A DNA stretch of 64,000 nt from Saccopteryx bilineata (taxonomy: Eukaryota; Chordata; Mammalia; Chiroptera; Emballonuridae). Position numbers and translations under genes: made by a program. Location: positions 87,762,740-87,826,739 of the forward strand of contig NC_089491.1 in the NCBI RefSeq assembly GCF_036850765.1. Direction: 5' to 3'. Within the stretch, counting starts at the first letter, position 1. Each line of letters begins with the position of its first letter. Below are positions 33,435-44,593 of the stretch, piece by piece. The notes beneath the pieces are model-generated. The model was not told the DNA's origin. It made no database searches and saw only the letters and a list, made by a program, of their open reading frames with translations.

Positions 33435-36400
33435 TTATGTTCCACCAATGTATGGAATCATGTAGTTCTTGTTTTTTTCTGATTTGCTTATTTCACTCCT
33501 TATAATGTTATCAAGATCCCACCATTTTGCTGTAAATGATCTGATGTCATCATTTCTTATGGCTGAGTAGTATTCCATAGTGTATATGTGCCACATCTTC
33601 TTTATCCAGTCTTCTATTGAAGGGCTTTTTGGTTGTTTCCATGTCTTGGCCACTGTGAACAGTGCTGCAATGAACATGGGGCTACATGTGTCTTCACGTA
33701 TCAATGTTTCTGAGGTTTTGGGGTATATACCCAGTAGAGGGATTGCTGGGTCATAAGGTAGTTCTATTTTCAGTTTTTTGAGGAACCACCATACTTTCCT
33801 CCATAATGGTTGTACTACTTTACAGTCCCACCAACAGTGAATGAGGGTTCCTTTTTCTCCACAGCCTCTCCAACATTTGCTATTACCCGTCTTGTTGATA
33901 ATAGCTAATCTAACAGGAGTGAGGTGGTATCTCATTGTAGTTTTGATTTGCATTTCTCTAATAACTAATGAAGCTGAGCATCTTTTCATATATCTGTTGG
34001 CCATTTGTATCTCTTCCTGGGAGAAGTGTCTGTTCATGTCCTCTTCCCATTTTTTTATTGGATTGTTTGTTTGTTTGTTGTTGAGTTTTATGAGTTCTTT
34101 GTAAATTTTGGATATTAGGCCCTTATCTGAGCTGTCGTTTGAAAATATCAGTTCCCATATAGTTGGCTGTCTGTTTATTTTGATATCAGTTTCTCTTGCT
34201 GAGCAAAAACTTTTAATTCTGATGTAGTCCCATTCATTTATCTTTGCCTTCACTTCTCTTGCCATTGGAGTCAAGTTCATAAAATGTTCTTTAAAACCCA
34301 GGTCCATGATTTTAGTACCTATGTCTTCTTCTATGTACTTTATTGTTTCAGGTCTTATATTTAGGTCTTTGATCCATTTTGAATTAATTTTAGTACACGG
34401 GGACAGGCTGTAGTCGAGTTTCATTCTTTTGCATGTGGCTTTCCAGTTTTCCCAACACCATTTGTTGAAGAGGCTTTCTTTTCTCCATTGTGTGTTGTTG
34501 GCCCCTTTATCAAAGATTATTTGACCATATATATGTGGTTTTATTTCTGGGCTTTCTATTCTGTTCCATTGGTCTGAGTGTCTATTTTTTTGCCAATACC
34601 ATGCTGTTTTGATTATCGTGGCCCTATAATATAGTTTAAAGTCAGGTATTGTAATGCCCCCAGCTTCATTCTTTTTCCTTAGGATTGTTTTGGCTATTCG
34701 GGGTTTTTTATAGTTCCATATAAATCTGATGATTTTTTGTTCCATTTCTTTAAAAAATCTCATAGGGATTTTGATGGGAATTGCATTAAATTTGTATATT
34801 GCTTTGGGTAATATGGTCATTTTGATTATATTTATTCTTCCTATCCAAGAACAAGAAATATTTTTCCATCTCATTGTATCTTTTTCGATTTCCCTTAACA
34901 ATGCTTTGTAATTTTCATTATATAGGTCCTTTACGTTCTTTGTTATGTTTATTCCTAGGTATTTTATTTTTTTTGTTGCAATCGTGAAGGGGATTATTTT
35001 TTTGAGTTCGTTTTCTAATATTTCATTGTTGGCATATAGAAAGGCTATGGACTTTTGTATGTTAATTTTGTATCCTGCGACCTTACTGTATTGGTTTATT
35101 GTTTCTAATAATCTTTTTGTGGAGTCCTTCGGGTTTTCGATGTATAGGATCATATCATCAGCAAAAAGTGATAGCTTTACTTCTTCTTTTCCGATATGGA
35201 TGCCTTTTATTTCTTTGTCTTGTCTGATTGCTCTGGCCAGAACTTCTAGCACCACGTTGAATAAGAGTGGAGAGAGTGGACAACCCTGTCTTGTTCCTGA
35301 TTTAAGGTAGAAAGTCCTCAGTTTTATGCCGTTTAATAGGATGTTGGCTGATGGTTTATCATATATGGCCTTTATCATGTTGAGATATTTACCTTCTATA
35401 CCCATTTTGTTGAGAGTCTTAAACATAAAATTGTGTTGTATTTTATCAAAAGCCTTTTCTGCATCTATTGATAAGATCATGTGGTTTTTGTTCTTTGTTT
35501 TGTTGATATGGTGTATTACGTTAACCGTTTTGCGTATGTTGAACCATCCTTGAGATTCTGGGATGAATCCCACTTGATCATGATGTATTATTTTTTTAAT
35601 ATGTTGTTGTATTCGGTTTGCCAGTATTTTGTTTAGTATTTTAGCATCTGTATTCATTAGAGATATTGGTCTGTAGTTTTCTTTCTTTGTGCCATCCTTG
35701 CCAGGTTTTGATATGAGGGTTATGTTGGCCTCATAAAATGTGTTTGGAAGTATTGCTTCTTCTTCAATTTTTTGGAAGACTTTGAGTAGAATAGGAACCA
35801 AGTCTTCTTTGAATGTTTGATAGAATTCACTAGTATAACCATCTGGGCCTGGACTTTTATTTTTGGGGAGATTTTTAATAGTTTTTTCTATTTCCTCCCT
35901 GCTGATTGGTCTGTTTAGGCTTTCTGCTTCTTCATGACTCAGTCTAGGAAGGTTGTATTGTTCTAGGAATTTATCCATTTCTTCTAGATTGTTGTATTTG
36001 GTGGCATATAATTTTTCATAGTATTCTACAATAATTCTTTGTATTTCTATGATGTCTGTGGTGATCTCTCCTCTTTCATTTTGGATTTTATTTATTTGAG
36101 TCCTGTGTCTTTTTTCCTTGGTGAGTCTTGCCAAGGGTTTGTCAATTTTGTTGATCTTTTCAAAGAACCAGCTCCTTGTTTTATTGATTTTTTCTATAGT
36201 TTTTCTGTTCTCTATTTCATTTATTTCTGCTCTGATTTTTATTATCTCCTTTCTTCGGCTGGTTTTGGGTTGTCTTTGTTCTTCTTTTTCTAGTTCCTTA
36301 AGGTGTGAAGTTAAGTGGTTTACTTCGGCTCTCTCTTGTTTGTTCATATAGGCCTGAAGTGATATGAACTTTCCTCTTATTACTGCTTTTGCTGCATCCC

Positions 36401-37262
36401 AGAGATTCTGATATGTCGTATTTTCATTTTCATTTGTCTGTATATATCTTTTGATTTCTGCGCTTATTTCTTCTTTGACCCATTCATTTTTTAGAAGTAT
36501 GTTGTTTAGTTTCCACATTTTTGTGGGTTTTTCCCCCTCTTTTTTGCAGTTGAATTCTAGTTTCAAGGCTTTATGATCAGAAAATATGCTTGGTACAATT
36601 TCAATTTTTCTAAATTTGCTGATATTGTCTTTGTGGCCCAACATATGGTCAATTCTTGAGAATGTTCCATGTACACTAGAGAAAAATGTATACTCTGTCG
36701 CTTTGGGATGAAGTGTCCTGTAGATGTTTATCATATCCAGGTGCTCTAGTGTTTCGTTTAAGGCCACTATATCTTTATTGATTCTCTGTTTGGATGACCG
36801 ATCTAGAGCCGTCAGCGGTGTATTGAGGTCTCCAAGTATGATTGTATTTTTGTTAGTTTTTGTTTTAAGGTCAATAAGTAGCTGTCTTATATATTTTGGT
36901 GCTCCTTGGTTTGGTGCATATATATTAAGGATTGTTATGTCTTCTTGATTCAACTTCCCCTTAATCATTATGAAATGACCATTTTTGTCTCTGAGTACTT
37001 TTTCTGTCTTGTAGTCAGCATTATTAGATATGAGTATTGCTACACCTGCTTTTTTTTGGGTGTTGTTTGCTTGGAGTATTGTTTTCCAGCCTTTCACTTT
37101 GAATTTGTTTTTATCCTTGTTGCTTAGATGTGTTTCTTGTAGGCAGCATATAGTTGGATTTTCTTTTTTAATCCATTCTGCTACTCTGTGTCTTTTTATT
37201 GGTAAGTTTAATCCATTTACATTTAGTGTAATTATTGACACTTGTGGGTTCCCTACTGCCAT
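33435..37262 (-). CDS. LINE-1 ORF2 protein: endonuclease and reverse transcriptase, intact
   Basis: ORF2p nicks target DNA and reverse-transcribes L1 RNA from the nick (target-primed reverse transcription), acting as a cytoplasmic RNP that enters the nucleus. The 1,275 codons are uninterrupted, the same length as human ORF2p. Endonuclease (1-240): N14 in LNVNGLN, E43 in QETHL, D145 and N147 in GDLN, D205, and S228-D229-H230 are all present. RT (about 450-800): motif A D600 ([10 protein letters not shown]) and motif C F700-A-D-D703. The C-terminal Cys/His cluster [18 protein letters not shown] lies near residue 1,140. Translation starts at MAVGNPQVS, the ATG directly preceding the conserved '[11 protein letters not shown]'. 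It overlaps by 10 nt a small upstream frame, a geometry that would suit termination-reinitiation. Plus-strand frames across this region are shadows. Confidence 0.97.
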   Translation of the reverse strand: MAVGNPQVSIITLNVNGLNLPIKRHRVAEWIKKENPTICCLQETHLSNKDKNKFKVKGWKTILQANNTQKKAGVAILISNNADYKTEKVLRDKNGHFIMIKGKLNQEDITILNIYAPNQGAPKYIRQLLIDLKTKTNKNTIILGDLNTPLTALDRSSKQRINKDIVALNETLEHLDMINIYRTLHPKATEYTFFSSVHGTFSRIDHMLGHKDNISKFRKIEIVPSIFSDHKALKLEFNCKKEGEKPTKMWKLNNILLKNEWVKEEISAEIKRYIQTNENENTTYQNLWDAAKAVIRGKFISLQAYMNKQERAEVNHLTSHLKELEKEEQRQPKTSRRKEIIKIRAEINEIENRKTIEKINKTRSWFFEKINKIDKPLARLTKEKRHRTQINKIQNERGEITTDIIEIQRIIVEYYEKLYATKYNNLEEMDKFLEQYNLPRLSHEEAESLNRPISREEIEKTIKNLPKNKSPGPDGYTSEFYQTFKEDLVPILLKVFQKIEEEAILPNTFYEANITLISKPGKDGTKKENYRPISLMNTDAKILNKILANRIQQHIKKIIHHDQVGFIPESQGWFNIRKTVNVIHHINKTKNKNHMILSIDAEKAFDKIQHNFMFKTLNKMGIEGKYLNMIKAIYDKPSANILLNGIKLRTFYLKSGTRQGCPLSPLLFNVVLEVLARAIRQDKEIKGIHIGKEEVKLSLFADDMILYIENPKDSTKRLLETINQYSKVAGYKINIQKSIAFLYANNEILENELKKIIPFTIATKKIKYLGINITKNVKDLYNENYKALLREIEKDTMRWKNISCSWIGRINIIKMTILPKAIYKFNAIPIKIPMRFFKEMEQKIIRFIWNYKKPRIAKTILRKKNEAGGITIPDFKLYYRATIIKTAWYWQKNRHSDQWNRIESPEIKPHIYGQIIFDKGANNTQWRKESLFNKWCWENWKATCKRMKLDYSLSPCTKINSKWIKDLNIRPETIKYIEEDIGTKIMDLGFKEHFMNLTPMAREVKAKINEWDYIRIKSFCSARETDIKINRQPTIWELIFSNDSSDKGLISKIYKELIKLNNKQTNNPIKKWEEDMNRHFSQEEIQMANRYMKRCSASLVIREMQIKTTMRYHLTPVRLAIINKTGNSKCWRGCGEKGTLIHCWWDCKVVQPLWRKVWWFLKKLKIELPYDPAIPLLGIYPKTSETLIREDTCSPMFIAALFTVAKTWKQPKSPSIEDWIKKMWHIYTMEYYSAIRNDDIRSFTAKWWDLDNIIRSEISKSEKNKNYMIPYIGGT

Positions 37263-37495
37263 TTTATAAATTGCTTTCTGTTAGTTTTGTATCTAGTTTG
37301 ATTCTTCTCTTTTGTTTTTCTATCATTTGTTTTTGTTTGTTTTTGTTCCATACTTCTTTCCTCTGTTGCTACCTTTTTTAAGTCAAGTGTTTTTGTGGTG
37401 GTTTTTTTAAGGGTGGTTACCATTAAGTAATGAAAAGGGTACCTACCATATTCATTGTAGTACCCTATCTTATAAGTATTTCTGCACTTCATCAT
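37253..37495 (-). other. 80-codon small open frame in the LINE-1 inter-ORF spacer
   Basis: It occupies most of the spacer between ORF1 and ORF2 and ends with TAG 5 nt downstream of the ORF2 ATG. The product would be very Lys/Thr/Gln-rich with no domain. It is probably not a real protein gene but may matter as an upstream frame for ORF2 initiation. The two older L1 copies here with readable inter-ORF regions have no equivalent spacer length. Confidence 0.3.
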
Positions 37496-37587
37496 CCTTT
37501 GCTACTGTTAATCTCCATCCTCTCCCCCCTTTTTTTCCTTTGTTGTCACAGTTTAAGTTTGGTTTTATTGTGTTCTTGGTGGAGCTG

Positions 37588-38583
37588 TTACTTGTGGTGT
37601 TGTTTTCTTTTGTTCTTTGAATCTGGTTGGAAAACCCCCCTTAGTATTTCCTGGAGTGGGGGCTTTCTGTTGATAAATTCTCTCATCTTTTCTGTATTTG
37701 TGAATGTTTTTATATCTCCTTCATACTTGAAGGATAGCTTTGATGGGTATAGTATTCTTGGCTGAAAGTTCCTCTCTTTCAGGGCTTTAAATATTGGGGT
37801 CCACTCTCTTCTAGCTTGTAGAGTTTCTGCTGAGAAATCTGATGATAATCTAATAGGCCTTCCTTTATATGTTGTACTCTTCTTTTCCCTGGCTGCCTTG
37901 AGAATTTTTTCTTTGTCATTGGTTTGTGTCATCTTTATTATGATGTGCCTTGGAGTGCGTTTGTTGGGGTTAAGAAAACTTGGTGTTCTGTTTGCTTCTT
38001 GAATTTGAGGCTTTAGTTCCTTCCACAGGCTTGGGAAGTTCTCGTCTATTATTTGTTTGAGTATATTCTCTATTCCATTTTCTTTCTCTTCACCCTCTGA
38101 TATACCTATTATTCTTATGTTATTCTTTCTGATGGAGTCAGACAATTCCTGTAGGGCTTTCTCATTTTTTATTATTTTTGAGTCTCTTTCTTCTTCTCTC
38201 TGTTGTGCCTCAAGTTGTTTGTCTTCTATTTCACTAATCCTATCTTCAATCTGGGCTGTTCTGTTAGCTAAGCTTGTTACCTCATTTTTCAGCTCGTGAA
38301 TTGAGTTTTTCATTTCTGTTTGATTTGTTTTTATAGTTTCAATTTCCTTGGTAATATATTCTTTGTGTTCATTGAGTTGTTTTCTGATCTCCCTATATTG
38401 CCTTTCTGTGTTTTCTTGTATATCTCTGAGTATTTTTAAGATTTCTATTTTAAATTCTCTGTCATTTAGCTCCAAGGCTTCCAATATGTTAAGTCTTTTC
38501 TCCATAGATTTTTCCACATCTATTTGTGTTACCTCTCTTTCTTTTGTATCCATAATATTCGATTTCCTCTTTCTTATCGGCAT
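37588..38583 (-). CDS. LINE-1 ORF1 protein: RNA-binding chaperone, intact
   Basis: ORF1p coats L1 RNA as coiled-coil trimers and is required in cis for retrotransposition. It has 331 codons (human ORF1p has 338) without interruption. A basic N-terminus (MPIRKRKSN) is followed by a long heptad-rich coiled coil (about 30-150), an RRM beginning at RKNNIRIIGISEGEE (about 152-165), and a C-terminal domain with EKILKAAREK (225-234) and RPIRLSSDFSAETLQARREW (242-261). The RNA-contact Arg residues typical of the family (RREW) are kept. The tail is strongly basic (KNKRKQHHK). The first ATG after the 5' UTR fits; an internal Met at residue 11 is an alternative start. Confidence 0.96.
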   Translation of the reverse strand: MPIRKRKSNIMDTKEREVTQIDVEKSMEKRLNILEALELNDREFKIEILKILRDIQENTERQYREIRKQLNEHKEYITKEIETIKTNQTEMKNSIHELKNEVTSLANRTAQIEDRISEIEDKQLEAQQREEERDSKIIKNEKALQELSDSIRKNNIRIIGISEGEEKENGIENILKQIIDENFPSLWKELKPQIQEANRTPSFLNPNKRTPRHIIIKMTQTNDKEKILKAAREKKSTTYKGRPIRLSSDFSAETLQARREWTPIFKALKERNFQPRILYPSKLSFKYEGDIKTFTNTEKMREFINRKPPLQEILRGVFQPDSKNKRKQHHK

Positions 38584-40948
38584 CTGAGGGTGGTCTTATT
38601 GATAGCACTAATTAGAATTAATAAAGAATAAAAAGGAAAAAAAAAAAGGGTAAAACACCCCACAAAAAAAACAGTAATAATTTATTATTTCCCCCTTTTT
38701 TTCTCTCTTCTCTTTCCCTCCTCTCCCCTCCTCAGGGAAATATCGTGCCTATAATGGAGGGCCTGATTTGGGGTGAAGAGTTCAAGGGGCAAAAAAAGGG
38801 AGTAGGGACCTACTAAATGCAAAAAAAAAAAAATAAATGAAATAAAGGAAGAAAATCTTAGACAAGCATAAGATGATTTGCTTGTAAGTGATGGTCAACT
38901 AAGAGATATAATGAGGGGGATAAGAGGGAATCAGAAAAAAGGACCAAAAAAGAATAATAAAGAAGAAAAAATAAAAATAATAATTAAAAATCTGTTGTAT
39001 TAAGTGGAGCGAAGACTAAATACAATGGAGACCTTGGGTTGGGAGGACCCAAAATGCCACAAAAATAAACAAACAAGAGAAAAAAAAATAAAAACAAAAG
39101 CAAAAAAGAGAAATAAAGCCAAGAAAAAAGCCTTGAGTCCCAAATTAACTAATTTGTTCGTGATTGAGGATTATATGGGAGGAAAGTAAAATGAGAAAAG
39201 AAAAACCGAATAGAAAGGAAGAAATAAGAAAAAGAGAAAAACGAAGGAAGAAATAAAATAGGAGGAGAAAAAAACAAAATAAAGCAAGACAAAAAAAAAA
39301 AACAAAAGAGGAGAGAGTGAGAGTTAAGTGTTTTGGAGTATAACCTTAAAGGAGGGTGAGGATGAAGAAGAAAAATAAAATGCAACACTCATGGGTAGTG
39401 TAGTTCAAGAAAGAGGAAGCATAAGATGGGCAGAGAATAGAAGGACCGAGGTGGAGGAAATAAAGGCAAAAAGATAGAAGAAACAAGCAACAACAACAAC
39501 AACAAAAAAAAAATTAGTGGATCAAGTTGTAAAGTCTGTGGGTTTTTCTTGATTTTGAGAGGTTAACTTCTTCCTTTTTCTTTTCTCTCCCTCTTCCTAG
39601 TCGGTGACTCTGTACCCCAGGCTCTGCCCCTGTGTCACTCTTAGTTAGGGATTTGCAGTTGATGGGATTCTATGGCAATGTCATATAATTGGCTTTAGTC
39701 TTGCTGGAAGTAAAGGCTTGTTGGCGTTTGCAGGGTCCAACGATGAGAGAGTTTGCTTTCCTGGATTCTCTCTCCTAGTCCCCCCTTTCTGAATTAGCAG
39801 CCTGGTGATCCAGCTATAAGGCTGCAACTGCTTCTGCCTGGGGAGTAAGAGGCTCAAAGAGCTGGGAAATCCCCACTCTATCCCCACTCAGTGCAAGGCT
39901 TTGGGAAAGGCTCTGAGAGTCAGGGCCTCCAGTGTAATCAGGCGGGGGTGGGAGTCAATTGTTGTCAAGGTGACTGTTCAGCGCCTATCATTTAGTTGGA
40001 CCTCTCAACCCAGGCTTTCCACACTTTGTAGCCTGTTTTTGCAGGGAAGAAGAGGCACTAGTCTCTGCTTACGACTAGTGTAGTATAGACCTTATTATCT
40101 GCCAAGTCCTTCTTGTTAGCGTTTATCCCTGAATATGGAGGCTCTATCAATCAGAAGTTGCCCCCGCCCCTTTAGCGAGAGGCACTAAAGAATATCACGC
40201 CTCTTGTCTTGGATCGCTGAACTGAGAGAGATCTTATCAATTAGAACCGAGGGTGCGCAGATTTTATGGGTTAAGCTAATTTCAGTGATTGGGTAGCAGC
40301 TGTGTTTCTGAAGGTATTTTAGGCTGCCTGCGCGCGCCCCTCCCCCAATGCTTGATTGTTAGCTTGAATGGCTGGGTGAGGTGCCCCGCCCACGGAGAGA
40401 ATCTCCCAAGCCTCTCCCGCTCGCCCCGCCGCTGGCGGCTGGACCGCACCAGGCGCAGGATAATGGAGCCCCCTGGGTGTGCGGGCCAGTAGGGCGCCCT
40501 GGGCGCATGGAATGCCCAAGGCACGCGTGCGAATGGGGCGCTCCGGGCACCGGTGGCCGGCGACCCCCACTCGCAGTGTGCGGGCCGCTGGGAACGTCAG
40601 CGGTGCTCAACCGGACCGCTCGCGGTGGCGGTTCGCGGGGGCTCGCGGCAGCTCGCGGTGGCGGTTCGCGGGGGTTCGTGGCCGCTCGCGGTGGCTTGCG
40701 GTTCCCAAGTATATGGGCTGACTCACCGCAGGCGCACTCCCTGGCGGCTTGAATGAGCGTCGCTGCGGTAGTTTCCTCCACACCCTCGTCTCTCAGATTC
40801 AAGTGATAACAGTCCTTTTGCTTTCAGTTTGTGTGGAACTCTGGAATGCTCCGAGGATAAATTTTTCTGTTTCTAGTTGATAAATTTGTTGTGATTTAGG
40901 GGAGAGCTGTCGGACGCGCTTCTCACGGCGCCATTTCCGTGACGTCAC
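38584..40948 (-). promoter_or_regulatory. LINE-1 5' UTR with internal promoter and CpG island
   Basis: On the sense strand the element begins GTGACGTCACGG, containing a perfect CRE palindrome TGACGTCA (40,940-40,947). GAAATGGCG (40,928-40,937), a YY1-type core like the one that sets the start site of human L1, follows directly. The CpG-dense part is 40,320-40,940. The part next to ORF1 (38,600-39,500) is strongly T-rich on the sense strand. Transcription factor roles are inferred from motif likeness. Confidence 0.85.
40619..40697 (-). repeat. 33-bp tandem units within the LINE-1 5' UTR
   Basis: About 2.4 units starting CTCGCGGTGGCGGTTCGCGG (next unit 33 bp on; third unit partial, CTCGCGGTGGCTTGCGG). 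CpG-rich throughout. Resembles, in arrangement only, the promoter monomers of rodent L1s. Confidence 0.8.
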
Positions 40949-40962
40949 TACTCATTTATTTA
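40949..40962. repeat. Target-site duplication, right copy, of the intact LINE-1
   Basis: TACTCATTTATTTA, exact match of 33,149-33,162. It defines the L1 5' end at 40,948. Confidence 0.93.
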
Positions 40963-42952
40963 CAAACATATTATATGCCAGATATTTTCTATATTTTCAC
41001 AATCTATTCAGGGAGACAGACATTAAAAAACACTTGTAGCATAGTTGAGTAAGGATAGTGAGGTAAGCATACAGTACCATGAGGATACAGGAGTTGAAAG
41101 AATCATGTCCAACTGATGAAGTCAAGAGAGGCTTAATTGAGAAAATGATGTTTTGATTCTAAAGTTCAAGAAATAACCCATTTATAAGGCAAAGGATGAG
41201 AGAGCACAGAATGAGCAGCAGAGGAAAATGCATGGGCACTTGAGATATTTCATATGTAAATGATATTTAGGGACAAGGAGCAATAGATGTTAATAAGAGA
41301 AGCAAACAAAGACAAGATTATTGATGGCCTCTCTGTAGGGGATAACATCACTTACTCCCGAATTGTGGCTGGCATATGAAATAGCAAGCACTATTTCCTT
41401 AGAGGCATTGGAGAGTAGTTCTTTTTAGCTAACTCTTTTTGTAAGGATGACCCTTGAATAATTCTTTACTTGACTGGTGAGAGGGATCCACTGGTCCATA
41501 TATGCATCTAAGGCAGGATTAATGTGTTGAGTGATCCAACCCAATTCTCTCCTAACCTAGCCAGCATACTATGTCTTATTTTCTGATCTTGAGGTGGAAG
41601 GTGGGGCTCAGAGGTTAGAAGCAGTTTCTCTGCTCAGTACCAGAATGATTCAGGGATGGGAAGAAATAAGAAGGCAATCATGATCATAAATCTAAGTCTT
41701 TCCCACAGATTTTCTAAGGGGGGCATATCGGGGAGCTTATATTTGGTACCTGAATTTTATCTGTTTCTCAGCTGGTTCAGAACTCACATGGAATAATGTG
41801 GCTAGTTCTGAAAAGATCCTCAAATAGCTTTATTGGTTACATCAAACAAGTCTGGACATTTACCCTTCACAGGTGGGCAGCATTGGAGGGGAATCCTATA
41901 GAAGAAACCATCTTACAATTTACAATAAAATTTTTTTCAATAGGCAACAGTTATTGACACATCTAACTCTTTCTAGGGAATATCACATAAACTTTAAAAG
42001 GACTACATAGAATTGCCTTAACTTCGTATGGATCACCAGAGGACAAATGGAGCTATAAAGAAAGGTAAAATTGTACTTTGAATTTACCTACAGTAAAAGT
42101 GTTTCAAAGTACACTTGGGAGGTTGGGTATACTGTGTTATGAGCACAATTTTGCCAGAAGGAACAGAACTGGAGAAGTTAATTTCTCTGATGGGACTCTC
42201 AAATCCTTTTACTGTAGTCTACATGAGCATTCTTTGTAAAATGACTTGACATATAAAGATAACCTGGTTATAATGTTGTTCCATCAAAACACAGAAAATG
42301 TGAATCTACCACAGAGTATTTTGGTTTTGGGTGAAAGGCATGGTATGGTCTATTCATAGTATTATTACTATTAATGGAATACACACTTAAGAGGCATGTC
42401 TCTTATGATAGAGTTTTACAAATCCTATAGTTATCTAGCAAAAGATTTAAGTGTGTATTTTAAAGATCATAATTGAAAAAGAAAACATGTTATATTCCTT
42501 TACAAAAGTAAAAGGATTATACCATTTATTCTTCTGTGAATTCAATATATGTAGTTCAATCTGGAGGGCCTCCTGTGGCGATTTAATTAATGATATTTTG
42601 TGGCTCCAATTAGAATGAGATTCTTAACCTGTCTAATGTGCTGACCTATCTTTACAGGGAAGAAAAATTATACCACAGGCATACCAAATAATTAAATTCA
42701 CATTTATGCCACCAAGAAGTGTAATTCTTTATTATTGGGAAATTTTCAAAAAGATCAAGCTTGACAAAGTTTCTATCCTTAAACATGGTAAATAATTTCT
42801 TGACATGGTAAACATCCAGAATACCTGTTTTAGAAGTACTAGCATCCAAATATCATCCCCAGGCTGGGAGCTATCACTGTGCTTTGCGTTAGACAGAAAC
42901 TAAGGATTTATCATAAACTCTAATAAAGAAGTTCCAATTACAGTCCCCATTG
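40963..42952. other. No feature recognised
   Basis: Nearly 2 kb of unique-looking, moderately AT-rich DNA. It continues the locus interrupted by the intact L1. No coding evidence. Confidence 0.5.
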
Positions 42953-42968
42953 AACTGAGGCCTGATTT

Positions 42969-43239
42969 TTTATTTTTATTTTAAGTGAGAGGAGGGGAGG
43001 TAGAGAGACAGACTCCCACATGCACCCTGACTGGGATTGACCCGGCAACCTCCATCTGGGGCTGATGCTCGAATCAACTGAGTCACTGATTGAGAGAGGG
43101 GGAGGGAGGGAGAAAGAGAAGAGGGAGAGGAGGGGGAAGAGAAGCAGATGGTTGCTTCTTCTCTGTGCACTGACTGAGGATTGAACTTAGGATGTCCGAG
43201 CATTGGCCAATGCTCTATCCACTTAAACTGGCCAGGGTC
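42969..43239 (-). mobile_element. tRNA-derived bat SINE, type A, shortened, exact 16-bp target duplication
   Basis: Antisense. 'TTTTAAGTGAGAGGAGGGGAGG' tail/body, a purine tract, 'GCAGATGGTTGCTTC' and a head ending 'AACTGGCCAGGGT'. AACTGAGGCCTGATTT is at 42,953-42,968 and 43,240-43,255. The central part is shorter than in other type A copies. Confidence 0.92.
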
Positions 43240-43255
43240 AACTGAGGCCTGATTT

Positions 43256-43305
43256 AAAAAAAAAAAAAACAAAACAAAAAAACAAACAAACAAAAAAAAA
43301 ACCTC
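43256..43305. repeat. A-rich simple repeat, (CAAA)n-like
   Basis: A runs broken by C, directly after the SINE's right target duplication. Confidence 0.85.
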
Positions 43306-43548
43306 TAAGAAGGGACTGAGGGGTTCTATTTATAAAAATGATGATCTAATCTTCATTGGTACAAATTACCTAATGTGTGTACCCAACTAGGTTTAAGAGC
43401 AAGTGTTTTACCAAGTGAAAAAGCCAGACACAAAAGGACAAATATTGTATGACTCCACTCATATGAGCTGCCTAGAACATTCAAATTCACAGAGATAGGA
43501 AACAATGTTAGTTACCAAGGGCTGAGTGGGACAGTGGCATAGGGCCCT

Positions 43549-44171
43549 GGTCAGTAAACTGCGGCTCACGAGCCACATGCAGCTCTTTGGCCCCTTGAGT
43601 GAGGCTCTTCCACAAAATACCACATGCGGGCACTAGCTCGATAAGGAATGTACCTACCTATATAGTTTAAATTTAAAAAATTTGGCTCTCAGGCCCTGGC
43701 CGGGTTGGCTCAGCGGTAGAGCGTCGGCCTAGCGTGCGGAGGACCCGGGTCCGATTCCCGGCCAGGGCACACAGGAGAAGCGCCCATTTGCTTCTCCACC
43801 CCTCCGCCGCGCTTTCCTCTCTGTCTCTCTCTTCCCCTCCTGCAGCCAAGGCTCCATTGGAGCAAAGATGGCCCGGGCGCTGGGGATGGCTCTGTGGCCT
43901 CTGCCCCAGGCGCTAGAGGGGCTCTGGTCGCAACATGGCGACGCCCAGGATGGGCAGAGCATCGCCCCCTGGTGGGCAGAGCGTCGCCCCTGGTGGGCGT
44001 GCCGGGTGGATCCCGGTCGGGCGCATGCGGGAGTCTGTCTGACTGTCTCTCCCTGTTTCCAGCTTCAGAAAAATGAAAAAAGAAAAAAAAAAAAAATTTG
44101 GCTCTCAAAAGAAATTTCAATCGTTGAACTGTTGATATTTGGTTCTGTTGACAAATGAGTTTGTTTGATGG
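43549..44171 (+). mobile_element. Non-autonomous hAT element with a SINE inside
   Basis: Left: 'CCTGGTCAGTAAACTGCGGCTCACGAGCC' and 'GCAGCTCTTTGGCCCCTTGAG'. Right: 'GGCTCTCAAAAGAAATTTC', 'GTTGATATTTGGTTCTGTTG', ending ATGAGTTTGTTTGATGG. The ends are imperfectly inverted (AGTAAACT / AGTTTGTT). Flanks GCATAGGG (left) and GTATAGAG (right) fit a worn 8-bp target duplication, as hAT elements make. No transposase sequence. Confidence 0.8.
43692..44090 (+). mobile_element. tRNA-derived bat SINE, type A, young, 17-bp target duplication
   Basis: Sense copy, most CpGs intact: 'GGCTCAGCGGTAGAGCGTCG' A box, 'CGGGTCCGATTCCCGGCCAG' B box, 'GGAGAAGCGCCCATTTGC', GA/CT middle, tandem 'GCATCGCCCCCTGGTGGGCA' units, 'CTTCAGAAAAATG' before the tail. 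AAAAAATTTGGCTCTCA flanks both ends (43,675-43,691 and 44,091-44,107). Best copy in the window for defining the family. Confidence 0.96.
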
Positions 44172-44334
44172 GTATAGAGTTTCAATTTGGGGAAAGAAAG
44201 GTTCTGAAGACGGAGAGTGGCAACAGCTTCACAACAGTATGAATGTACTTAATGCCACTGAACTGTACAAAGATGTTTCAAATGGTAAATGTTATGTATA
44301 CTCTATCACAATTTTTAAAAATACTGTCTTAGCA

Positions 44335-44593
44335 GAGGAAAGCTGTCAGAGGGAAGGGGGATGAAGGGATAGGATCAGAGAAGGTGAAGGGATTAGTGAA
44401 ATTATATATACATAACACATAGATACAGATAACAGGACAGCAAATACCAAAGAGAAAGGTGGAGGGAGTAAGGGGAAGGGAGGAAGACAGGGTATAATGG
44501 GGGACACGGGTGGGGGCTGAGAGTGTTATATTGAGTACGACACTTGAATCCATGTTATCACAATAAATTAAAATAAAAATTGAAAAAATATAT
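44335..44593 (+). mobile_element. Short LINE-1 3' UTR insertion
   Basis: Only the 3' UTR is present: 'AAAGCTGTCAGAGGGAAGGGGG' through 'TTGAATCCATGTTATCACAATAAATT'. It matches 9,715-10,010. ATACTGTCTTAGCAG before and ATGCTGTCTTACCAG after form the target duplication. Confidence 0.8.

Larger units (their letters stand above)
33163..40948 (-). mobile_element. Full-length LINE-1 with both ORFs intact
   Basis: A 7,786-bp element. On the minus strand the order is a 2,365-bp 5' UTR (38,584-40,948), ORF1, a 325-bp spacer, ORF2, and a 272-bp 3' UTR with a G-rich tract and a short A-rich tail. The exact 14-bp target duplication, CpG-rich promoter and two uninterrupted ORFs mean that insertion was recent and that the copy is structurally complete. 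Whether it is mobile cannot be read from sequence. It sits in AT-rich, gene-free DNA. Confidence 0.96.
43395..44320 (+). mobile_element. LINE-1 3' end, split by a hAT element
   Basis: Left part (43,395-43,548): 'AGCCAGACACAAAAGGACAAATATTGTATGACTCC' and 'TTAGTTACCAAGGGCTG'. Right part (44,172-44,320): 'TATAGAGTTTCAATTTGGGG', 'CTTAATGCCACTGAACTGTAC', 'TGTTATGTATACTCTATCAC'. Joined in thought, they read as one continuous mammalian L1 3' end. Confidence 0.8.

Noticed and set aside
36039..36351. Plus-strand frames with hydrophobic, membrane-like residues across the intact L1
   Set aside because: Shadows of the A-rich ORF2 on the opposite strand; T-rich codons give Phe/Leu/Ile runs.
40359..40802. 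147-codon minus-strand and 123-codon plus-strand frames in the L1 CpG island; possible ORF0-like antisense gene
   Set aside because: High GC alone yields such frames; composition is Pro/Arg/Gly-rich, and no start context or second copy supports translation.
43709..43770. tRNA-like sequence with A and B boxes
   Set aside because: It is the head of a SINE with a tail and target duplication, not a tRNA gene; the same holds for every other tRNA-like match here.
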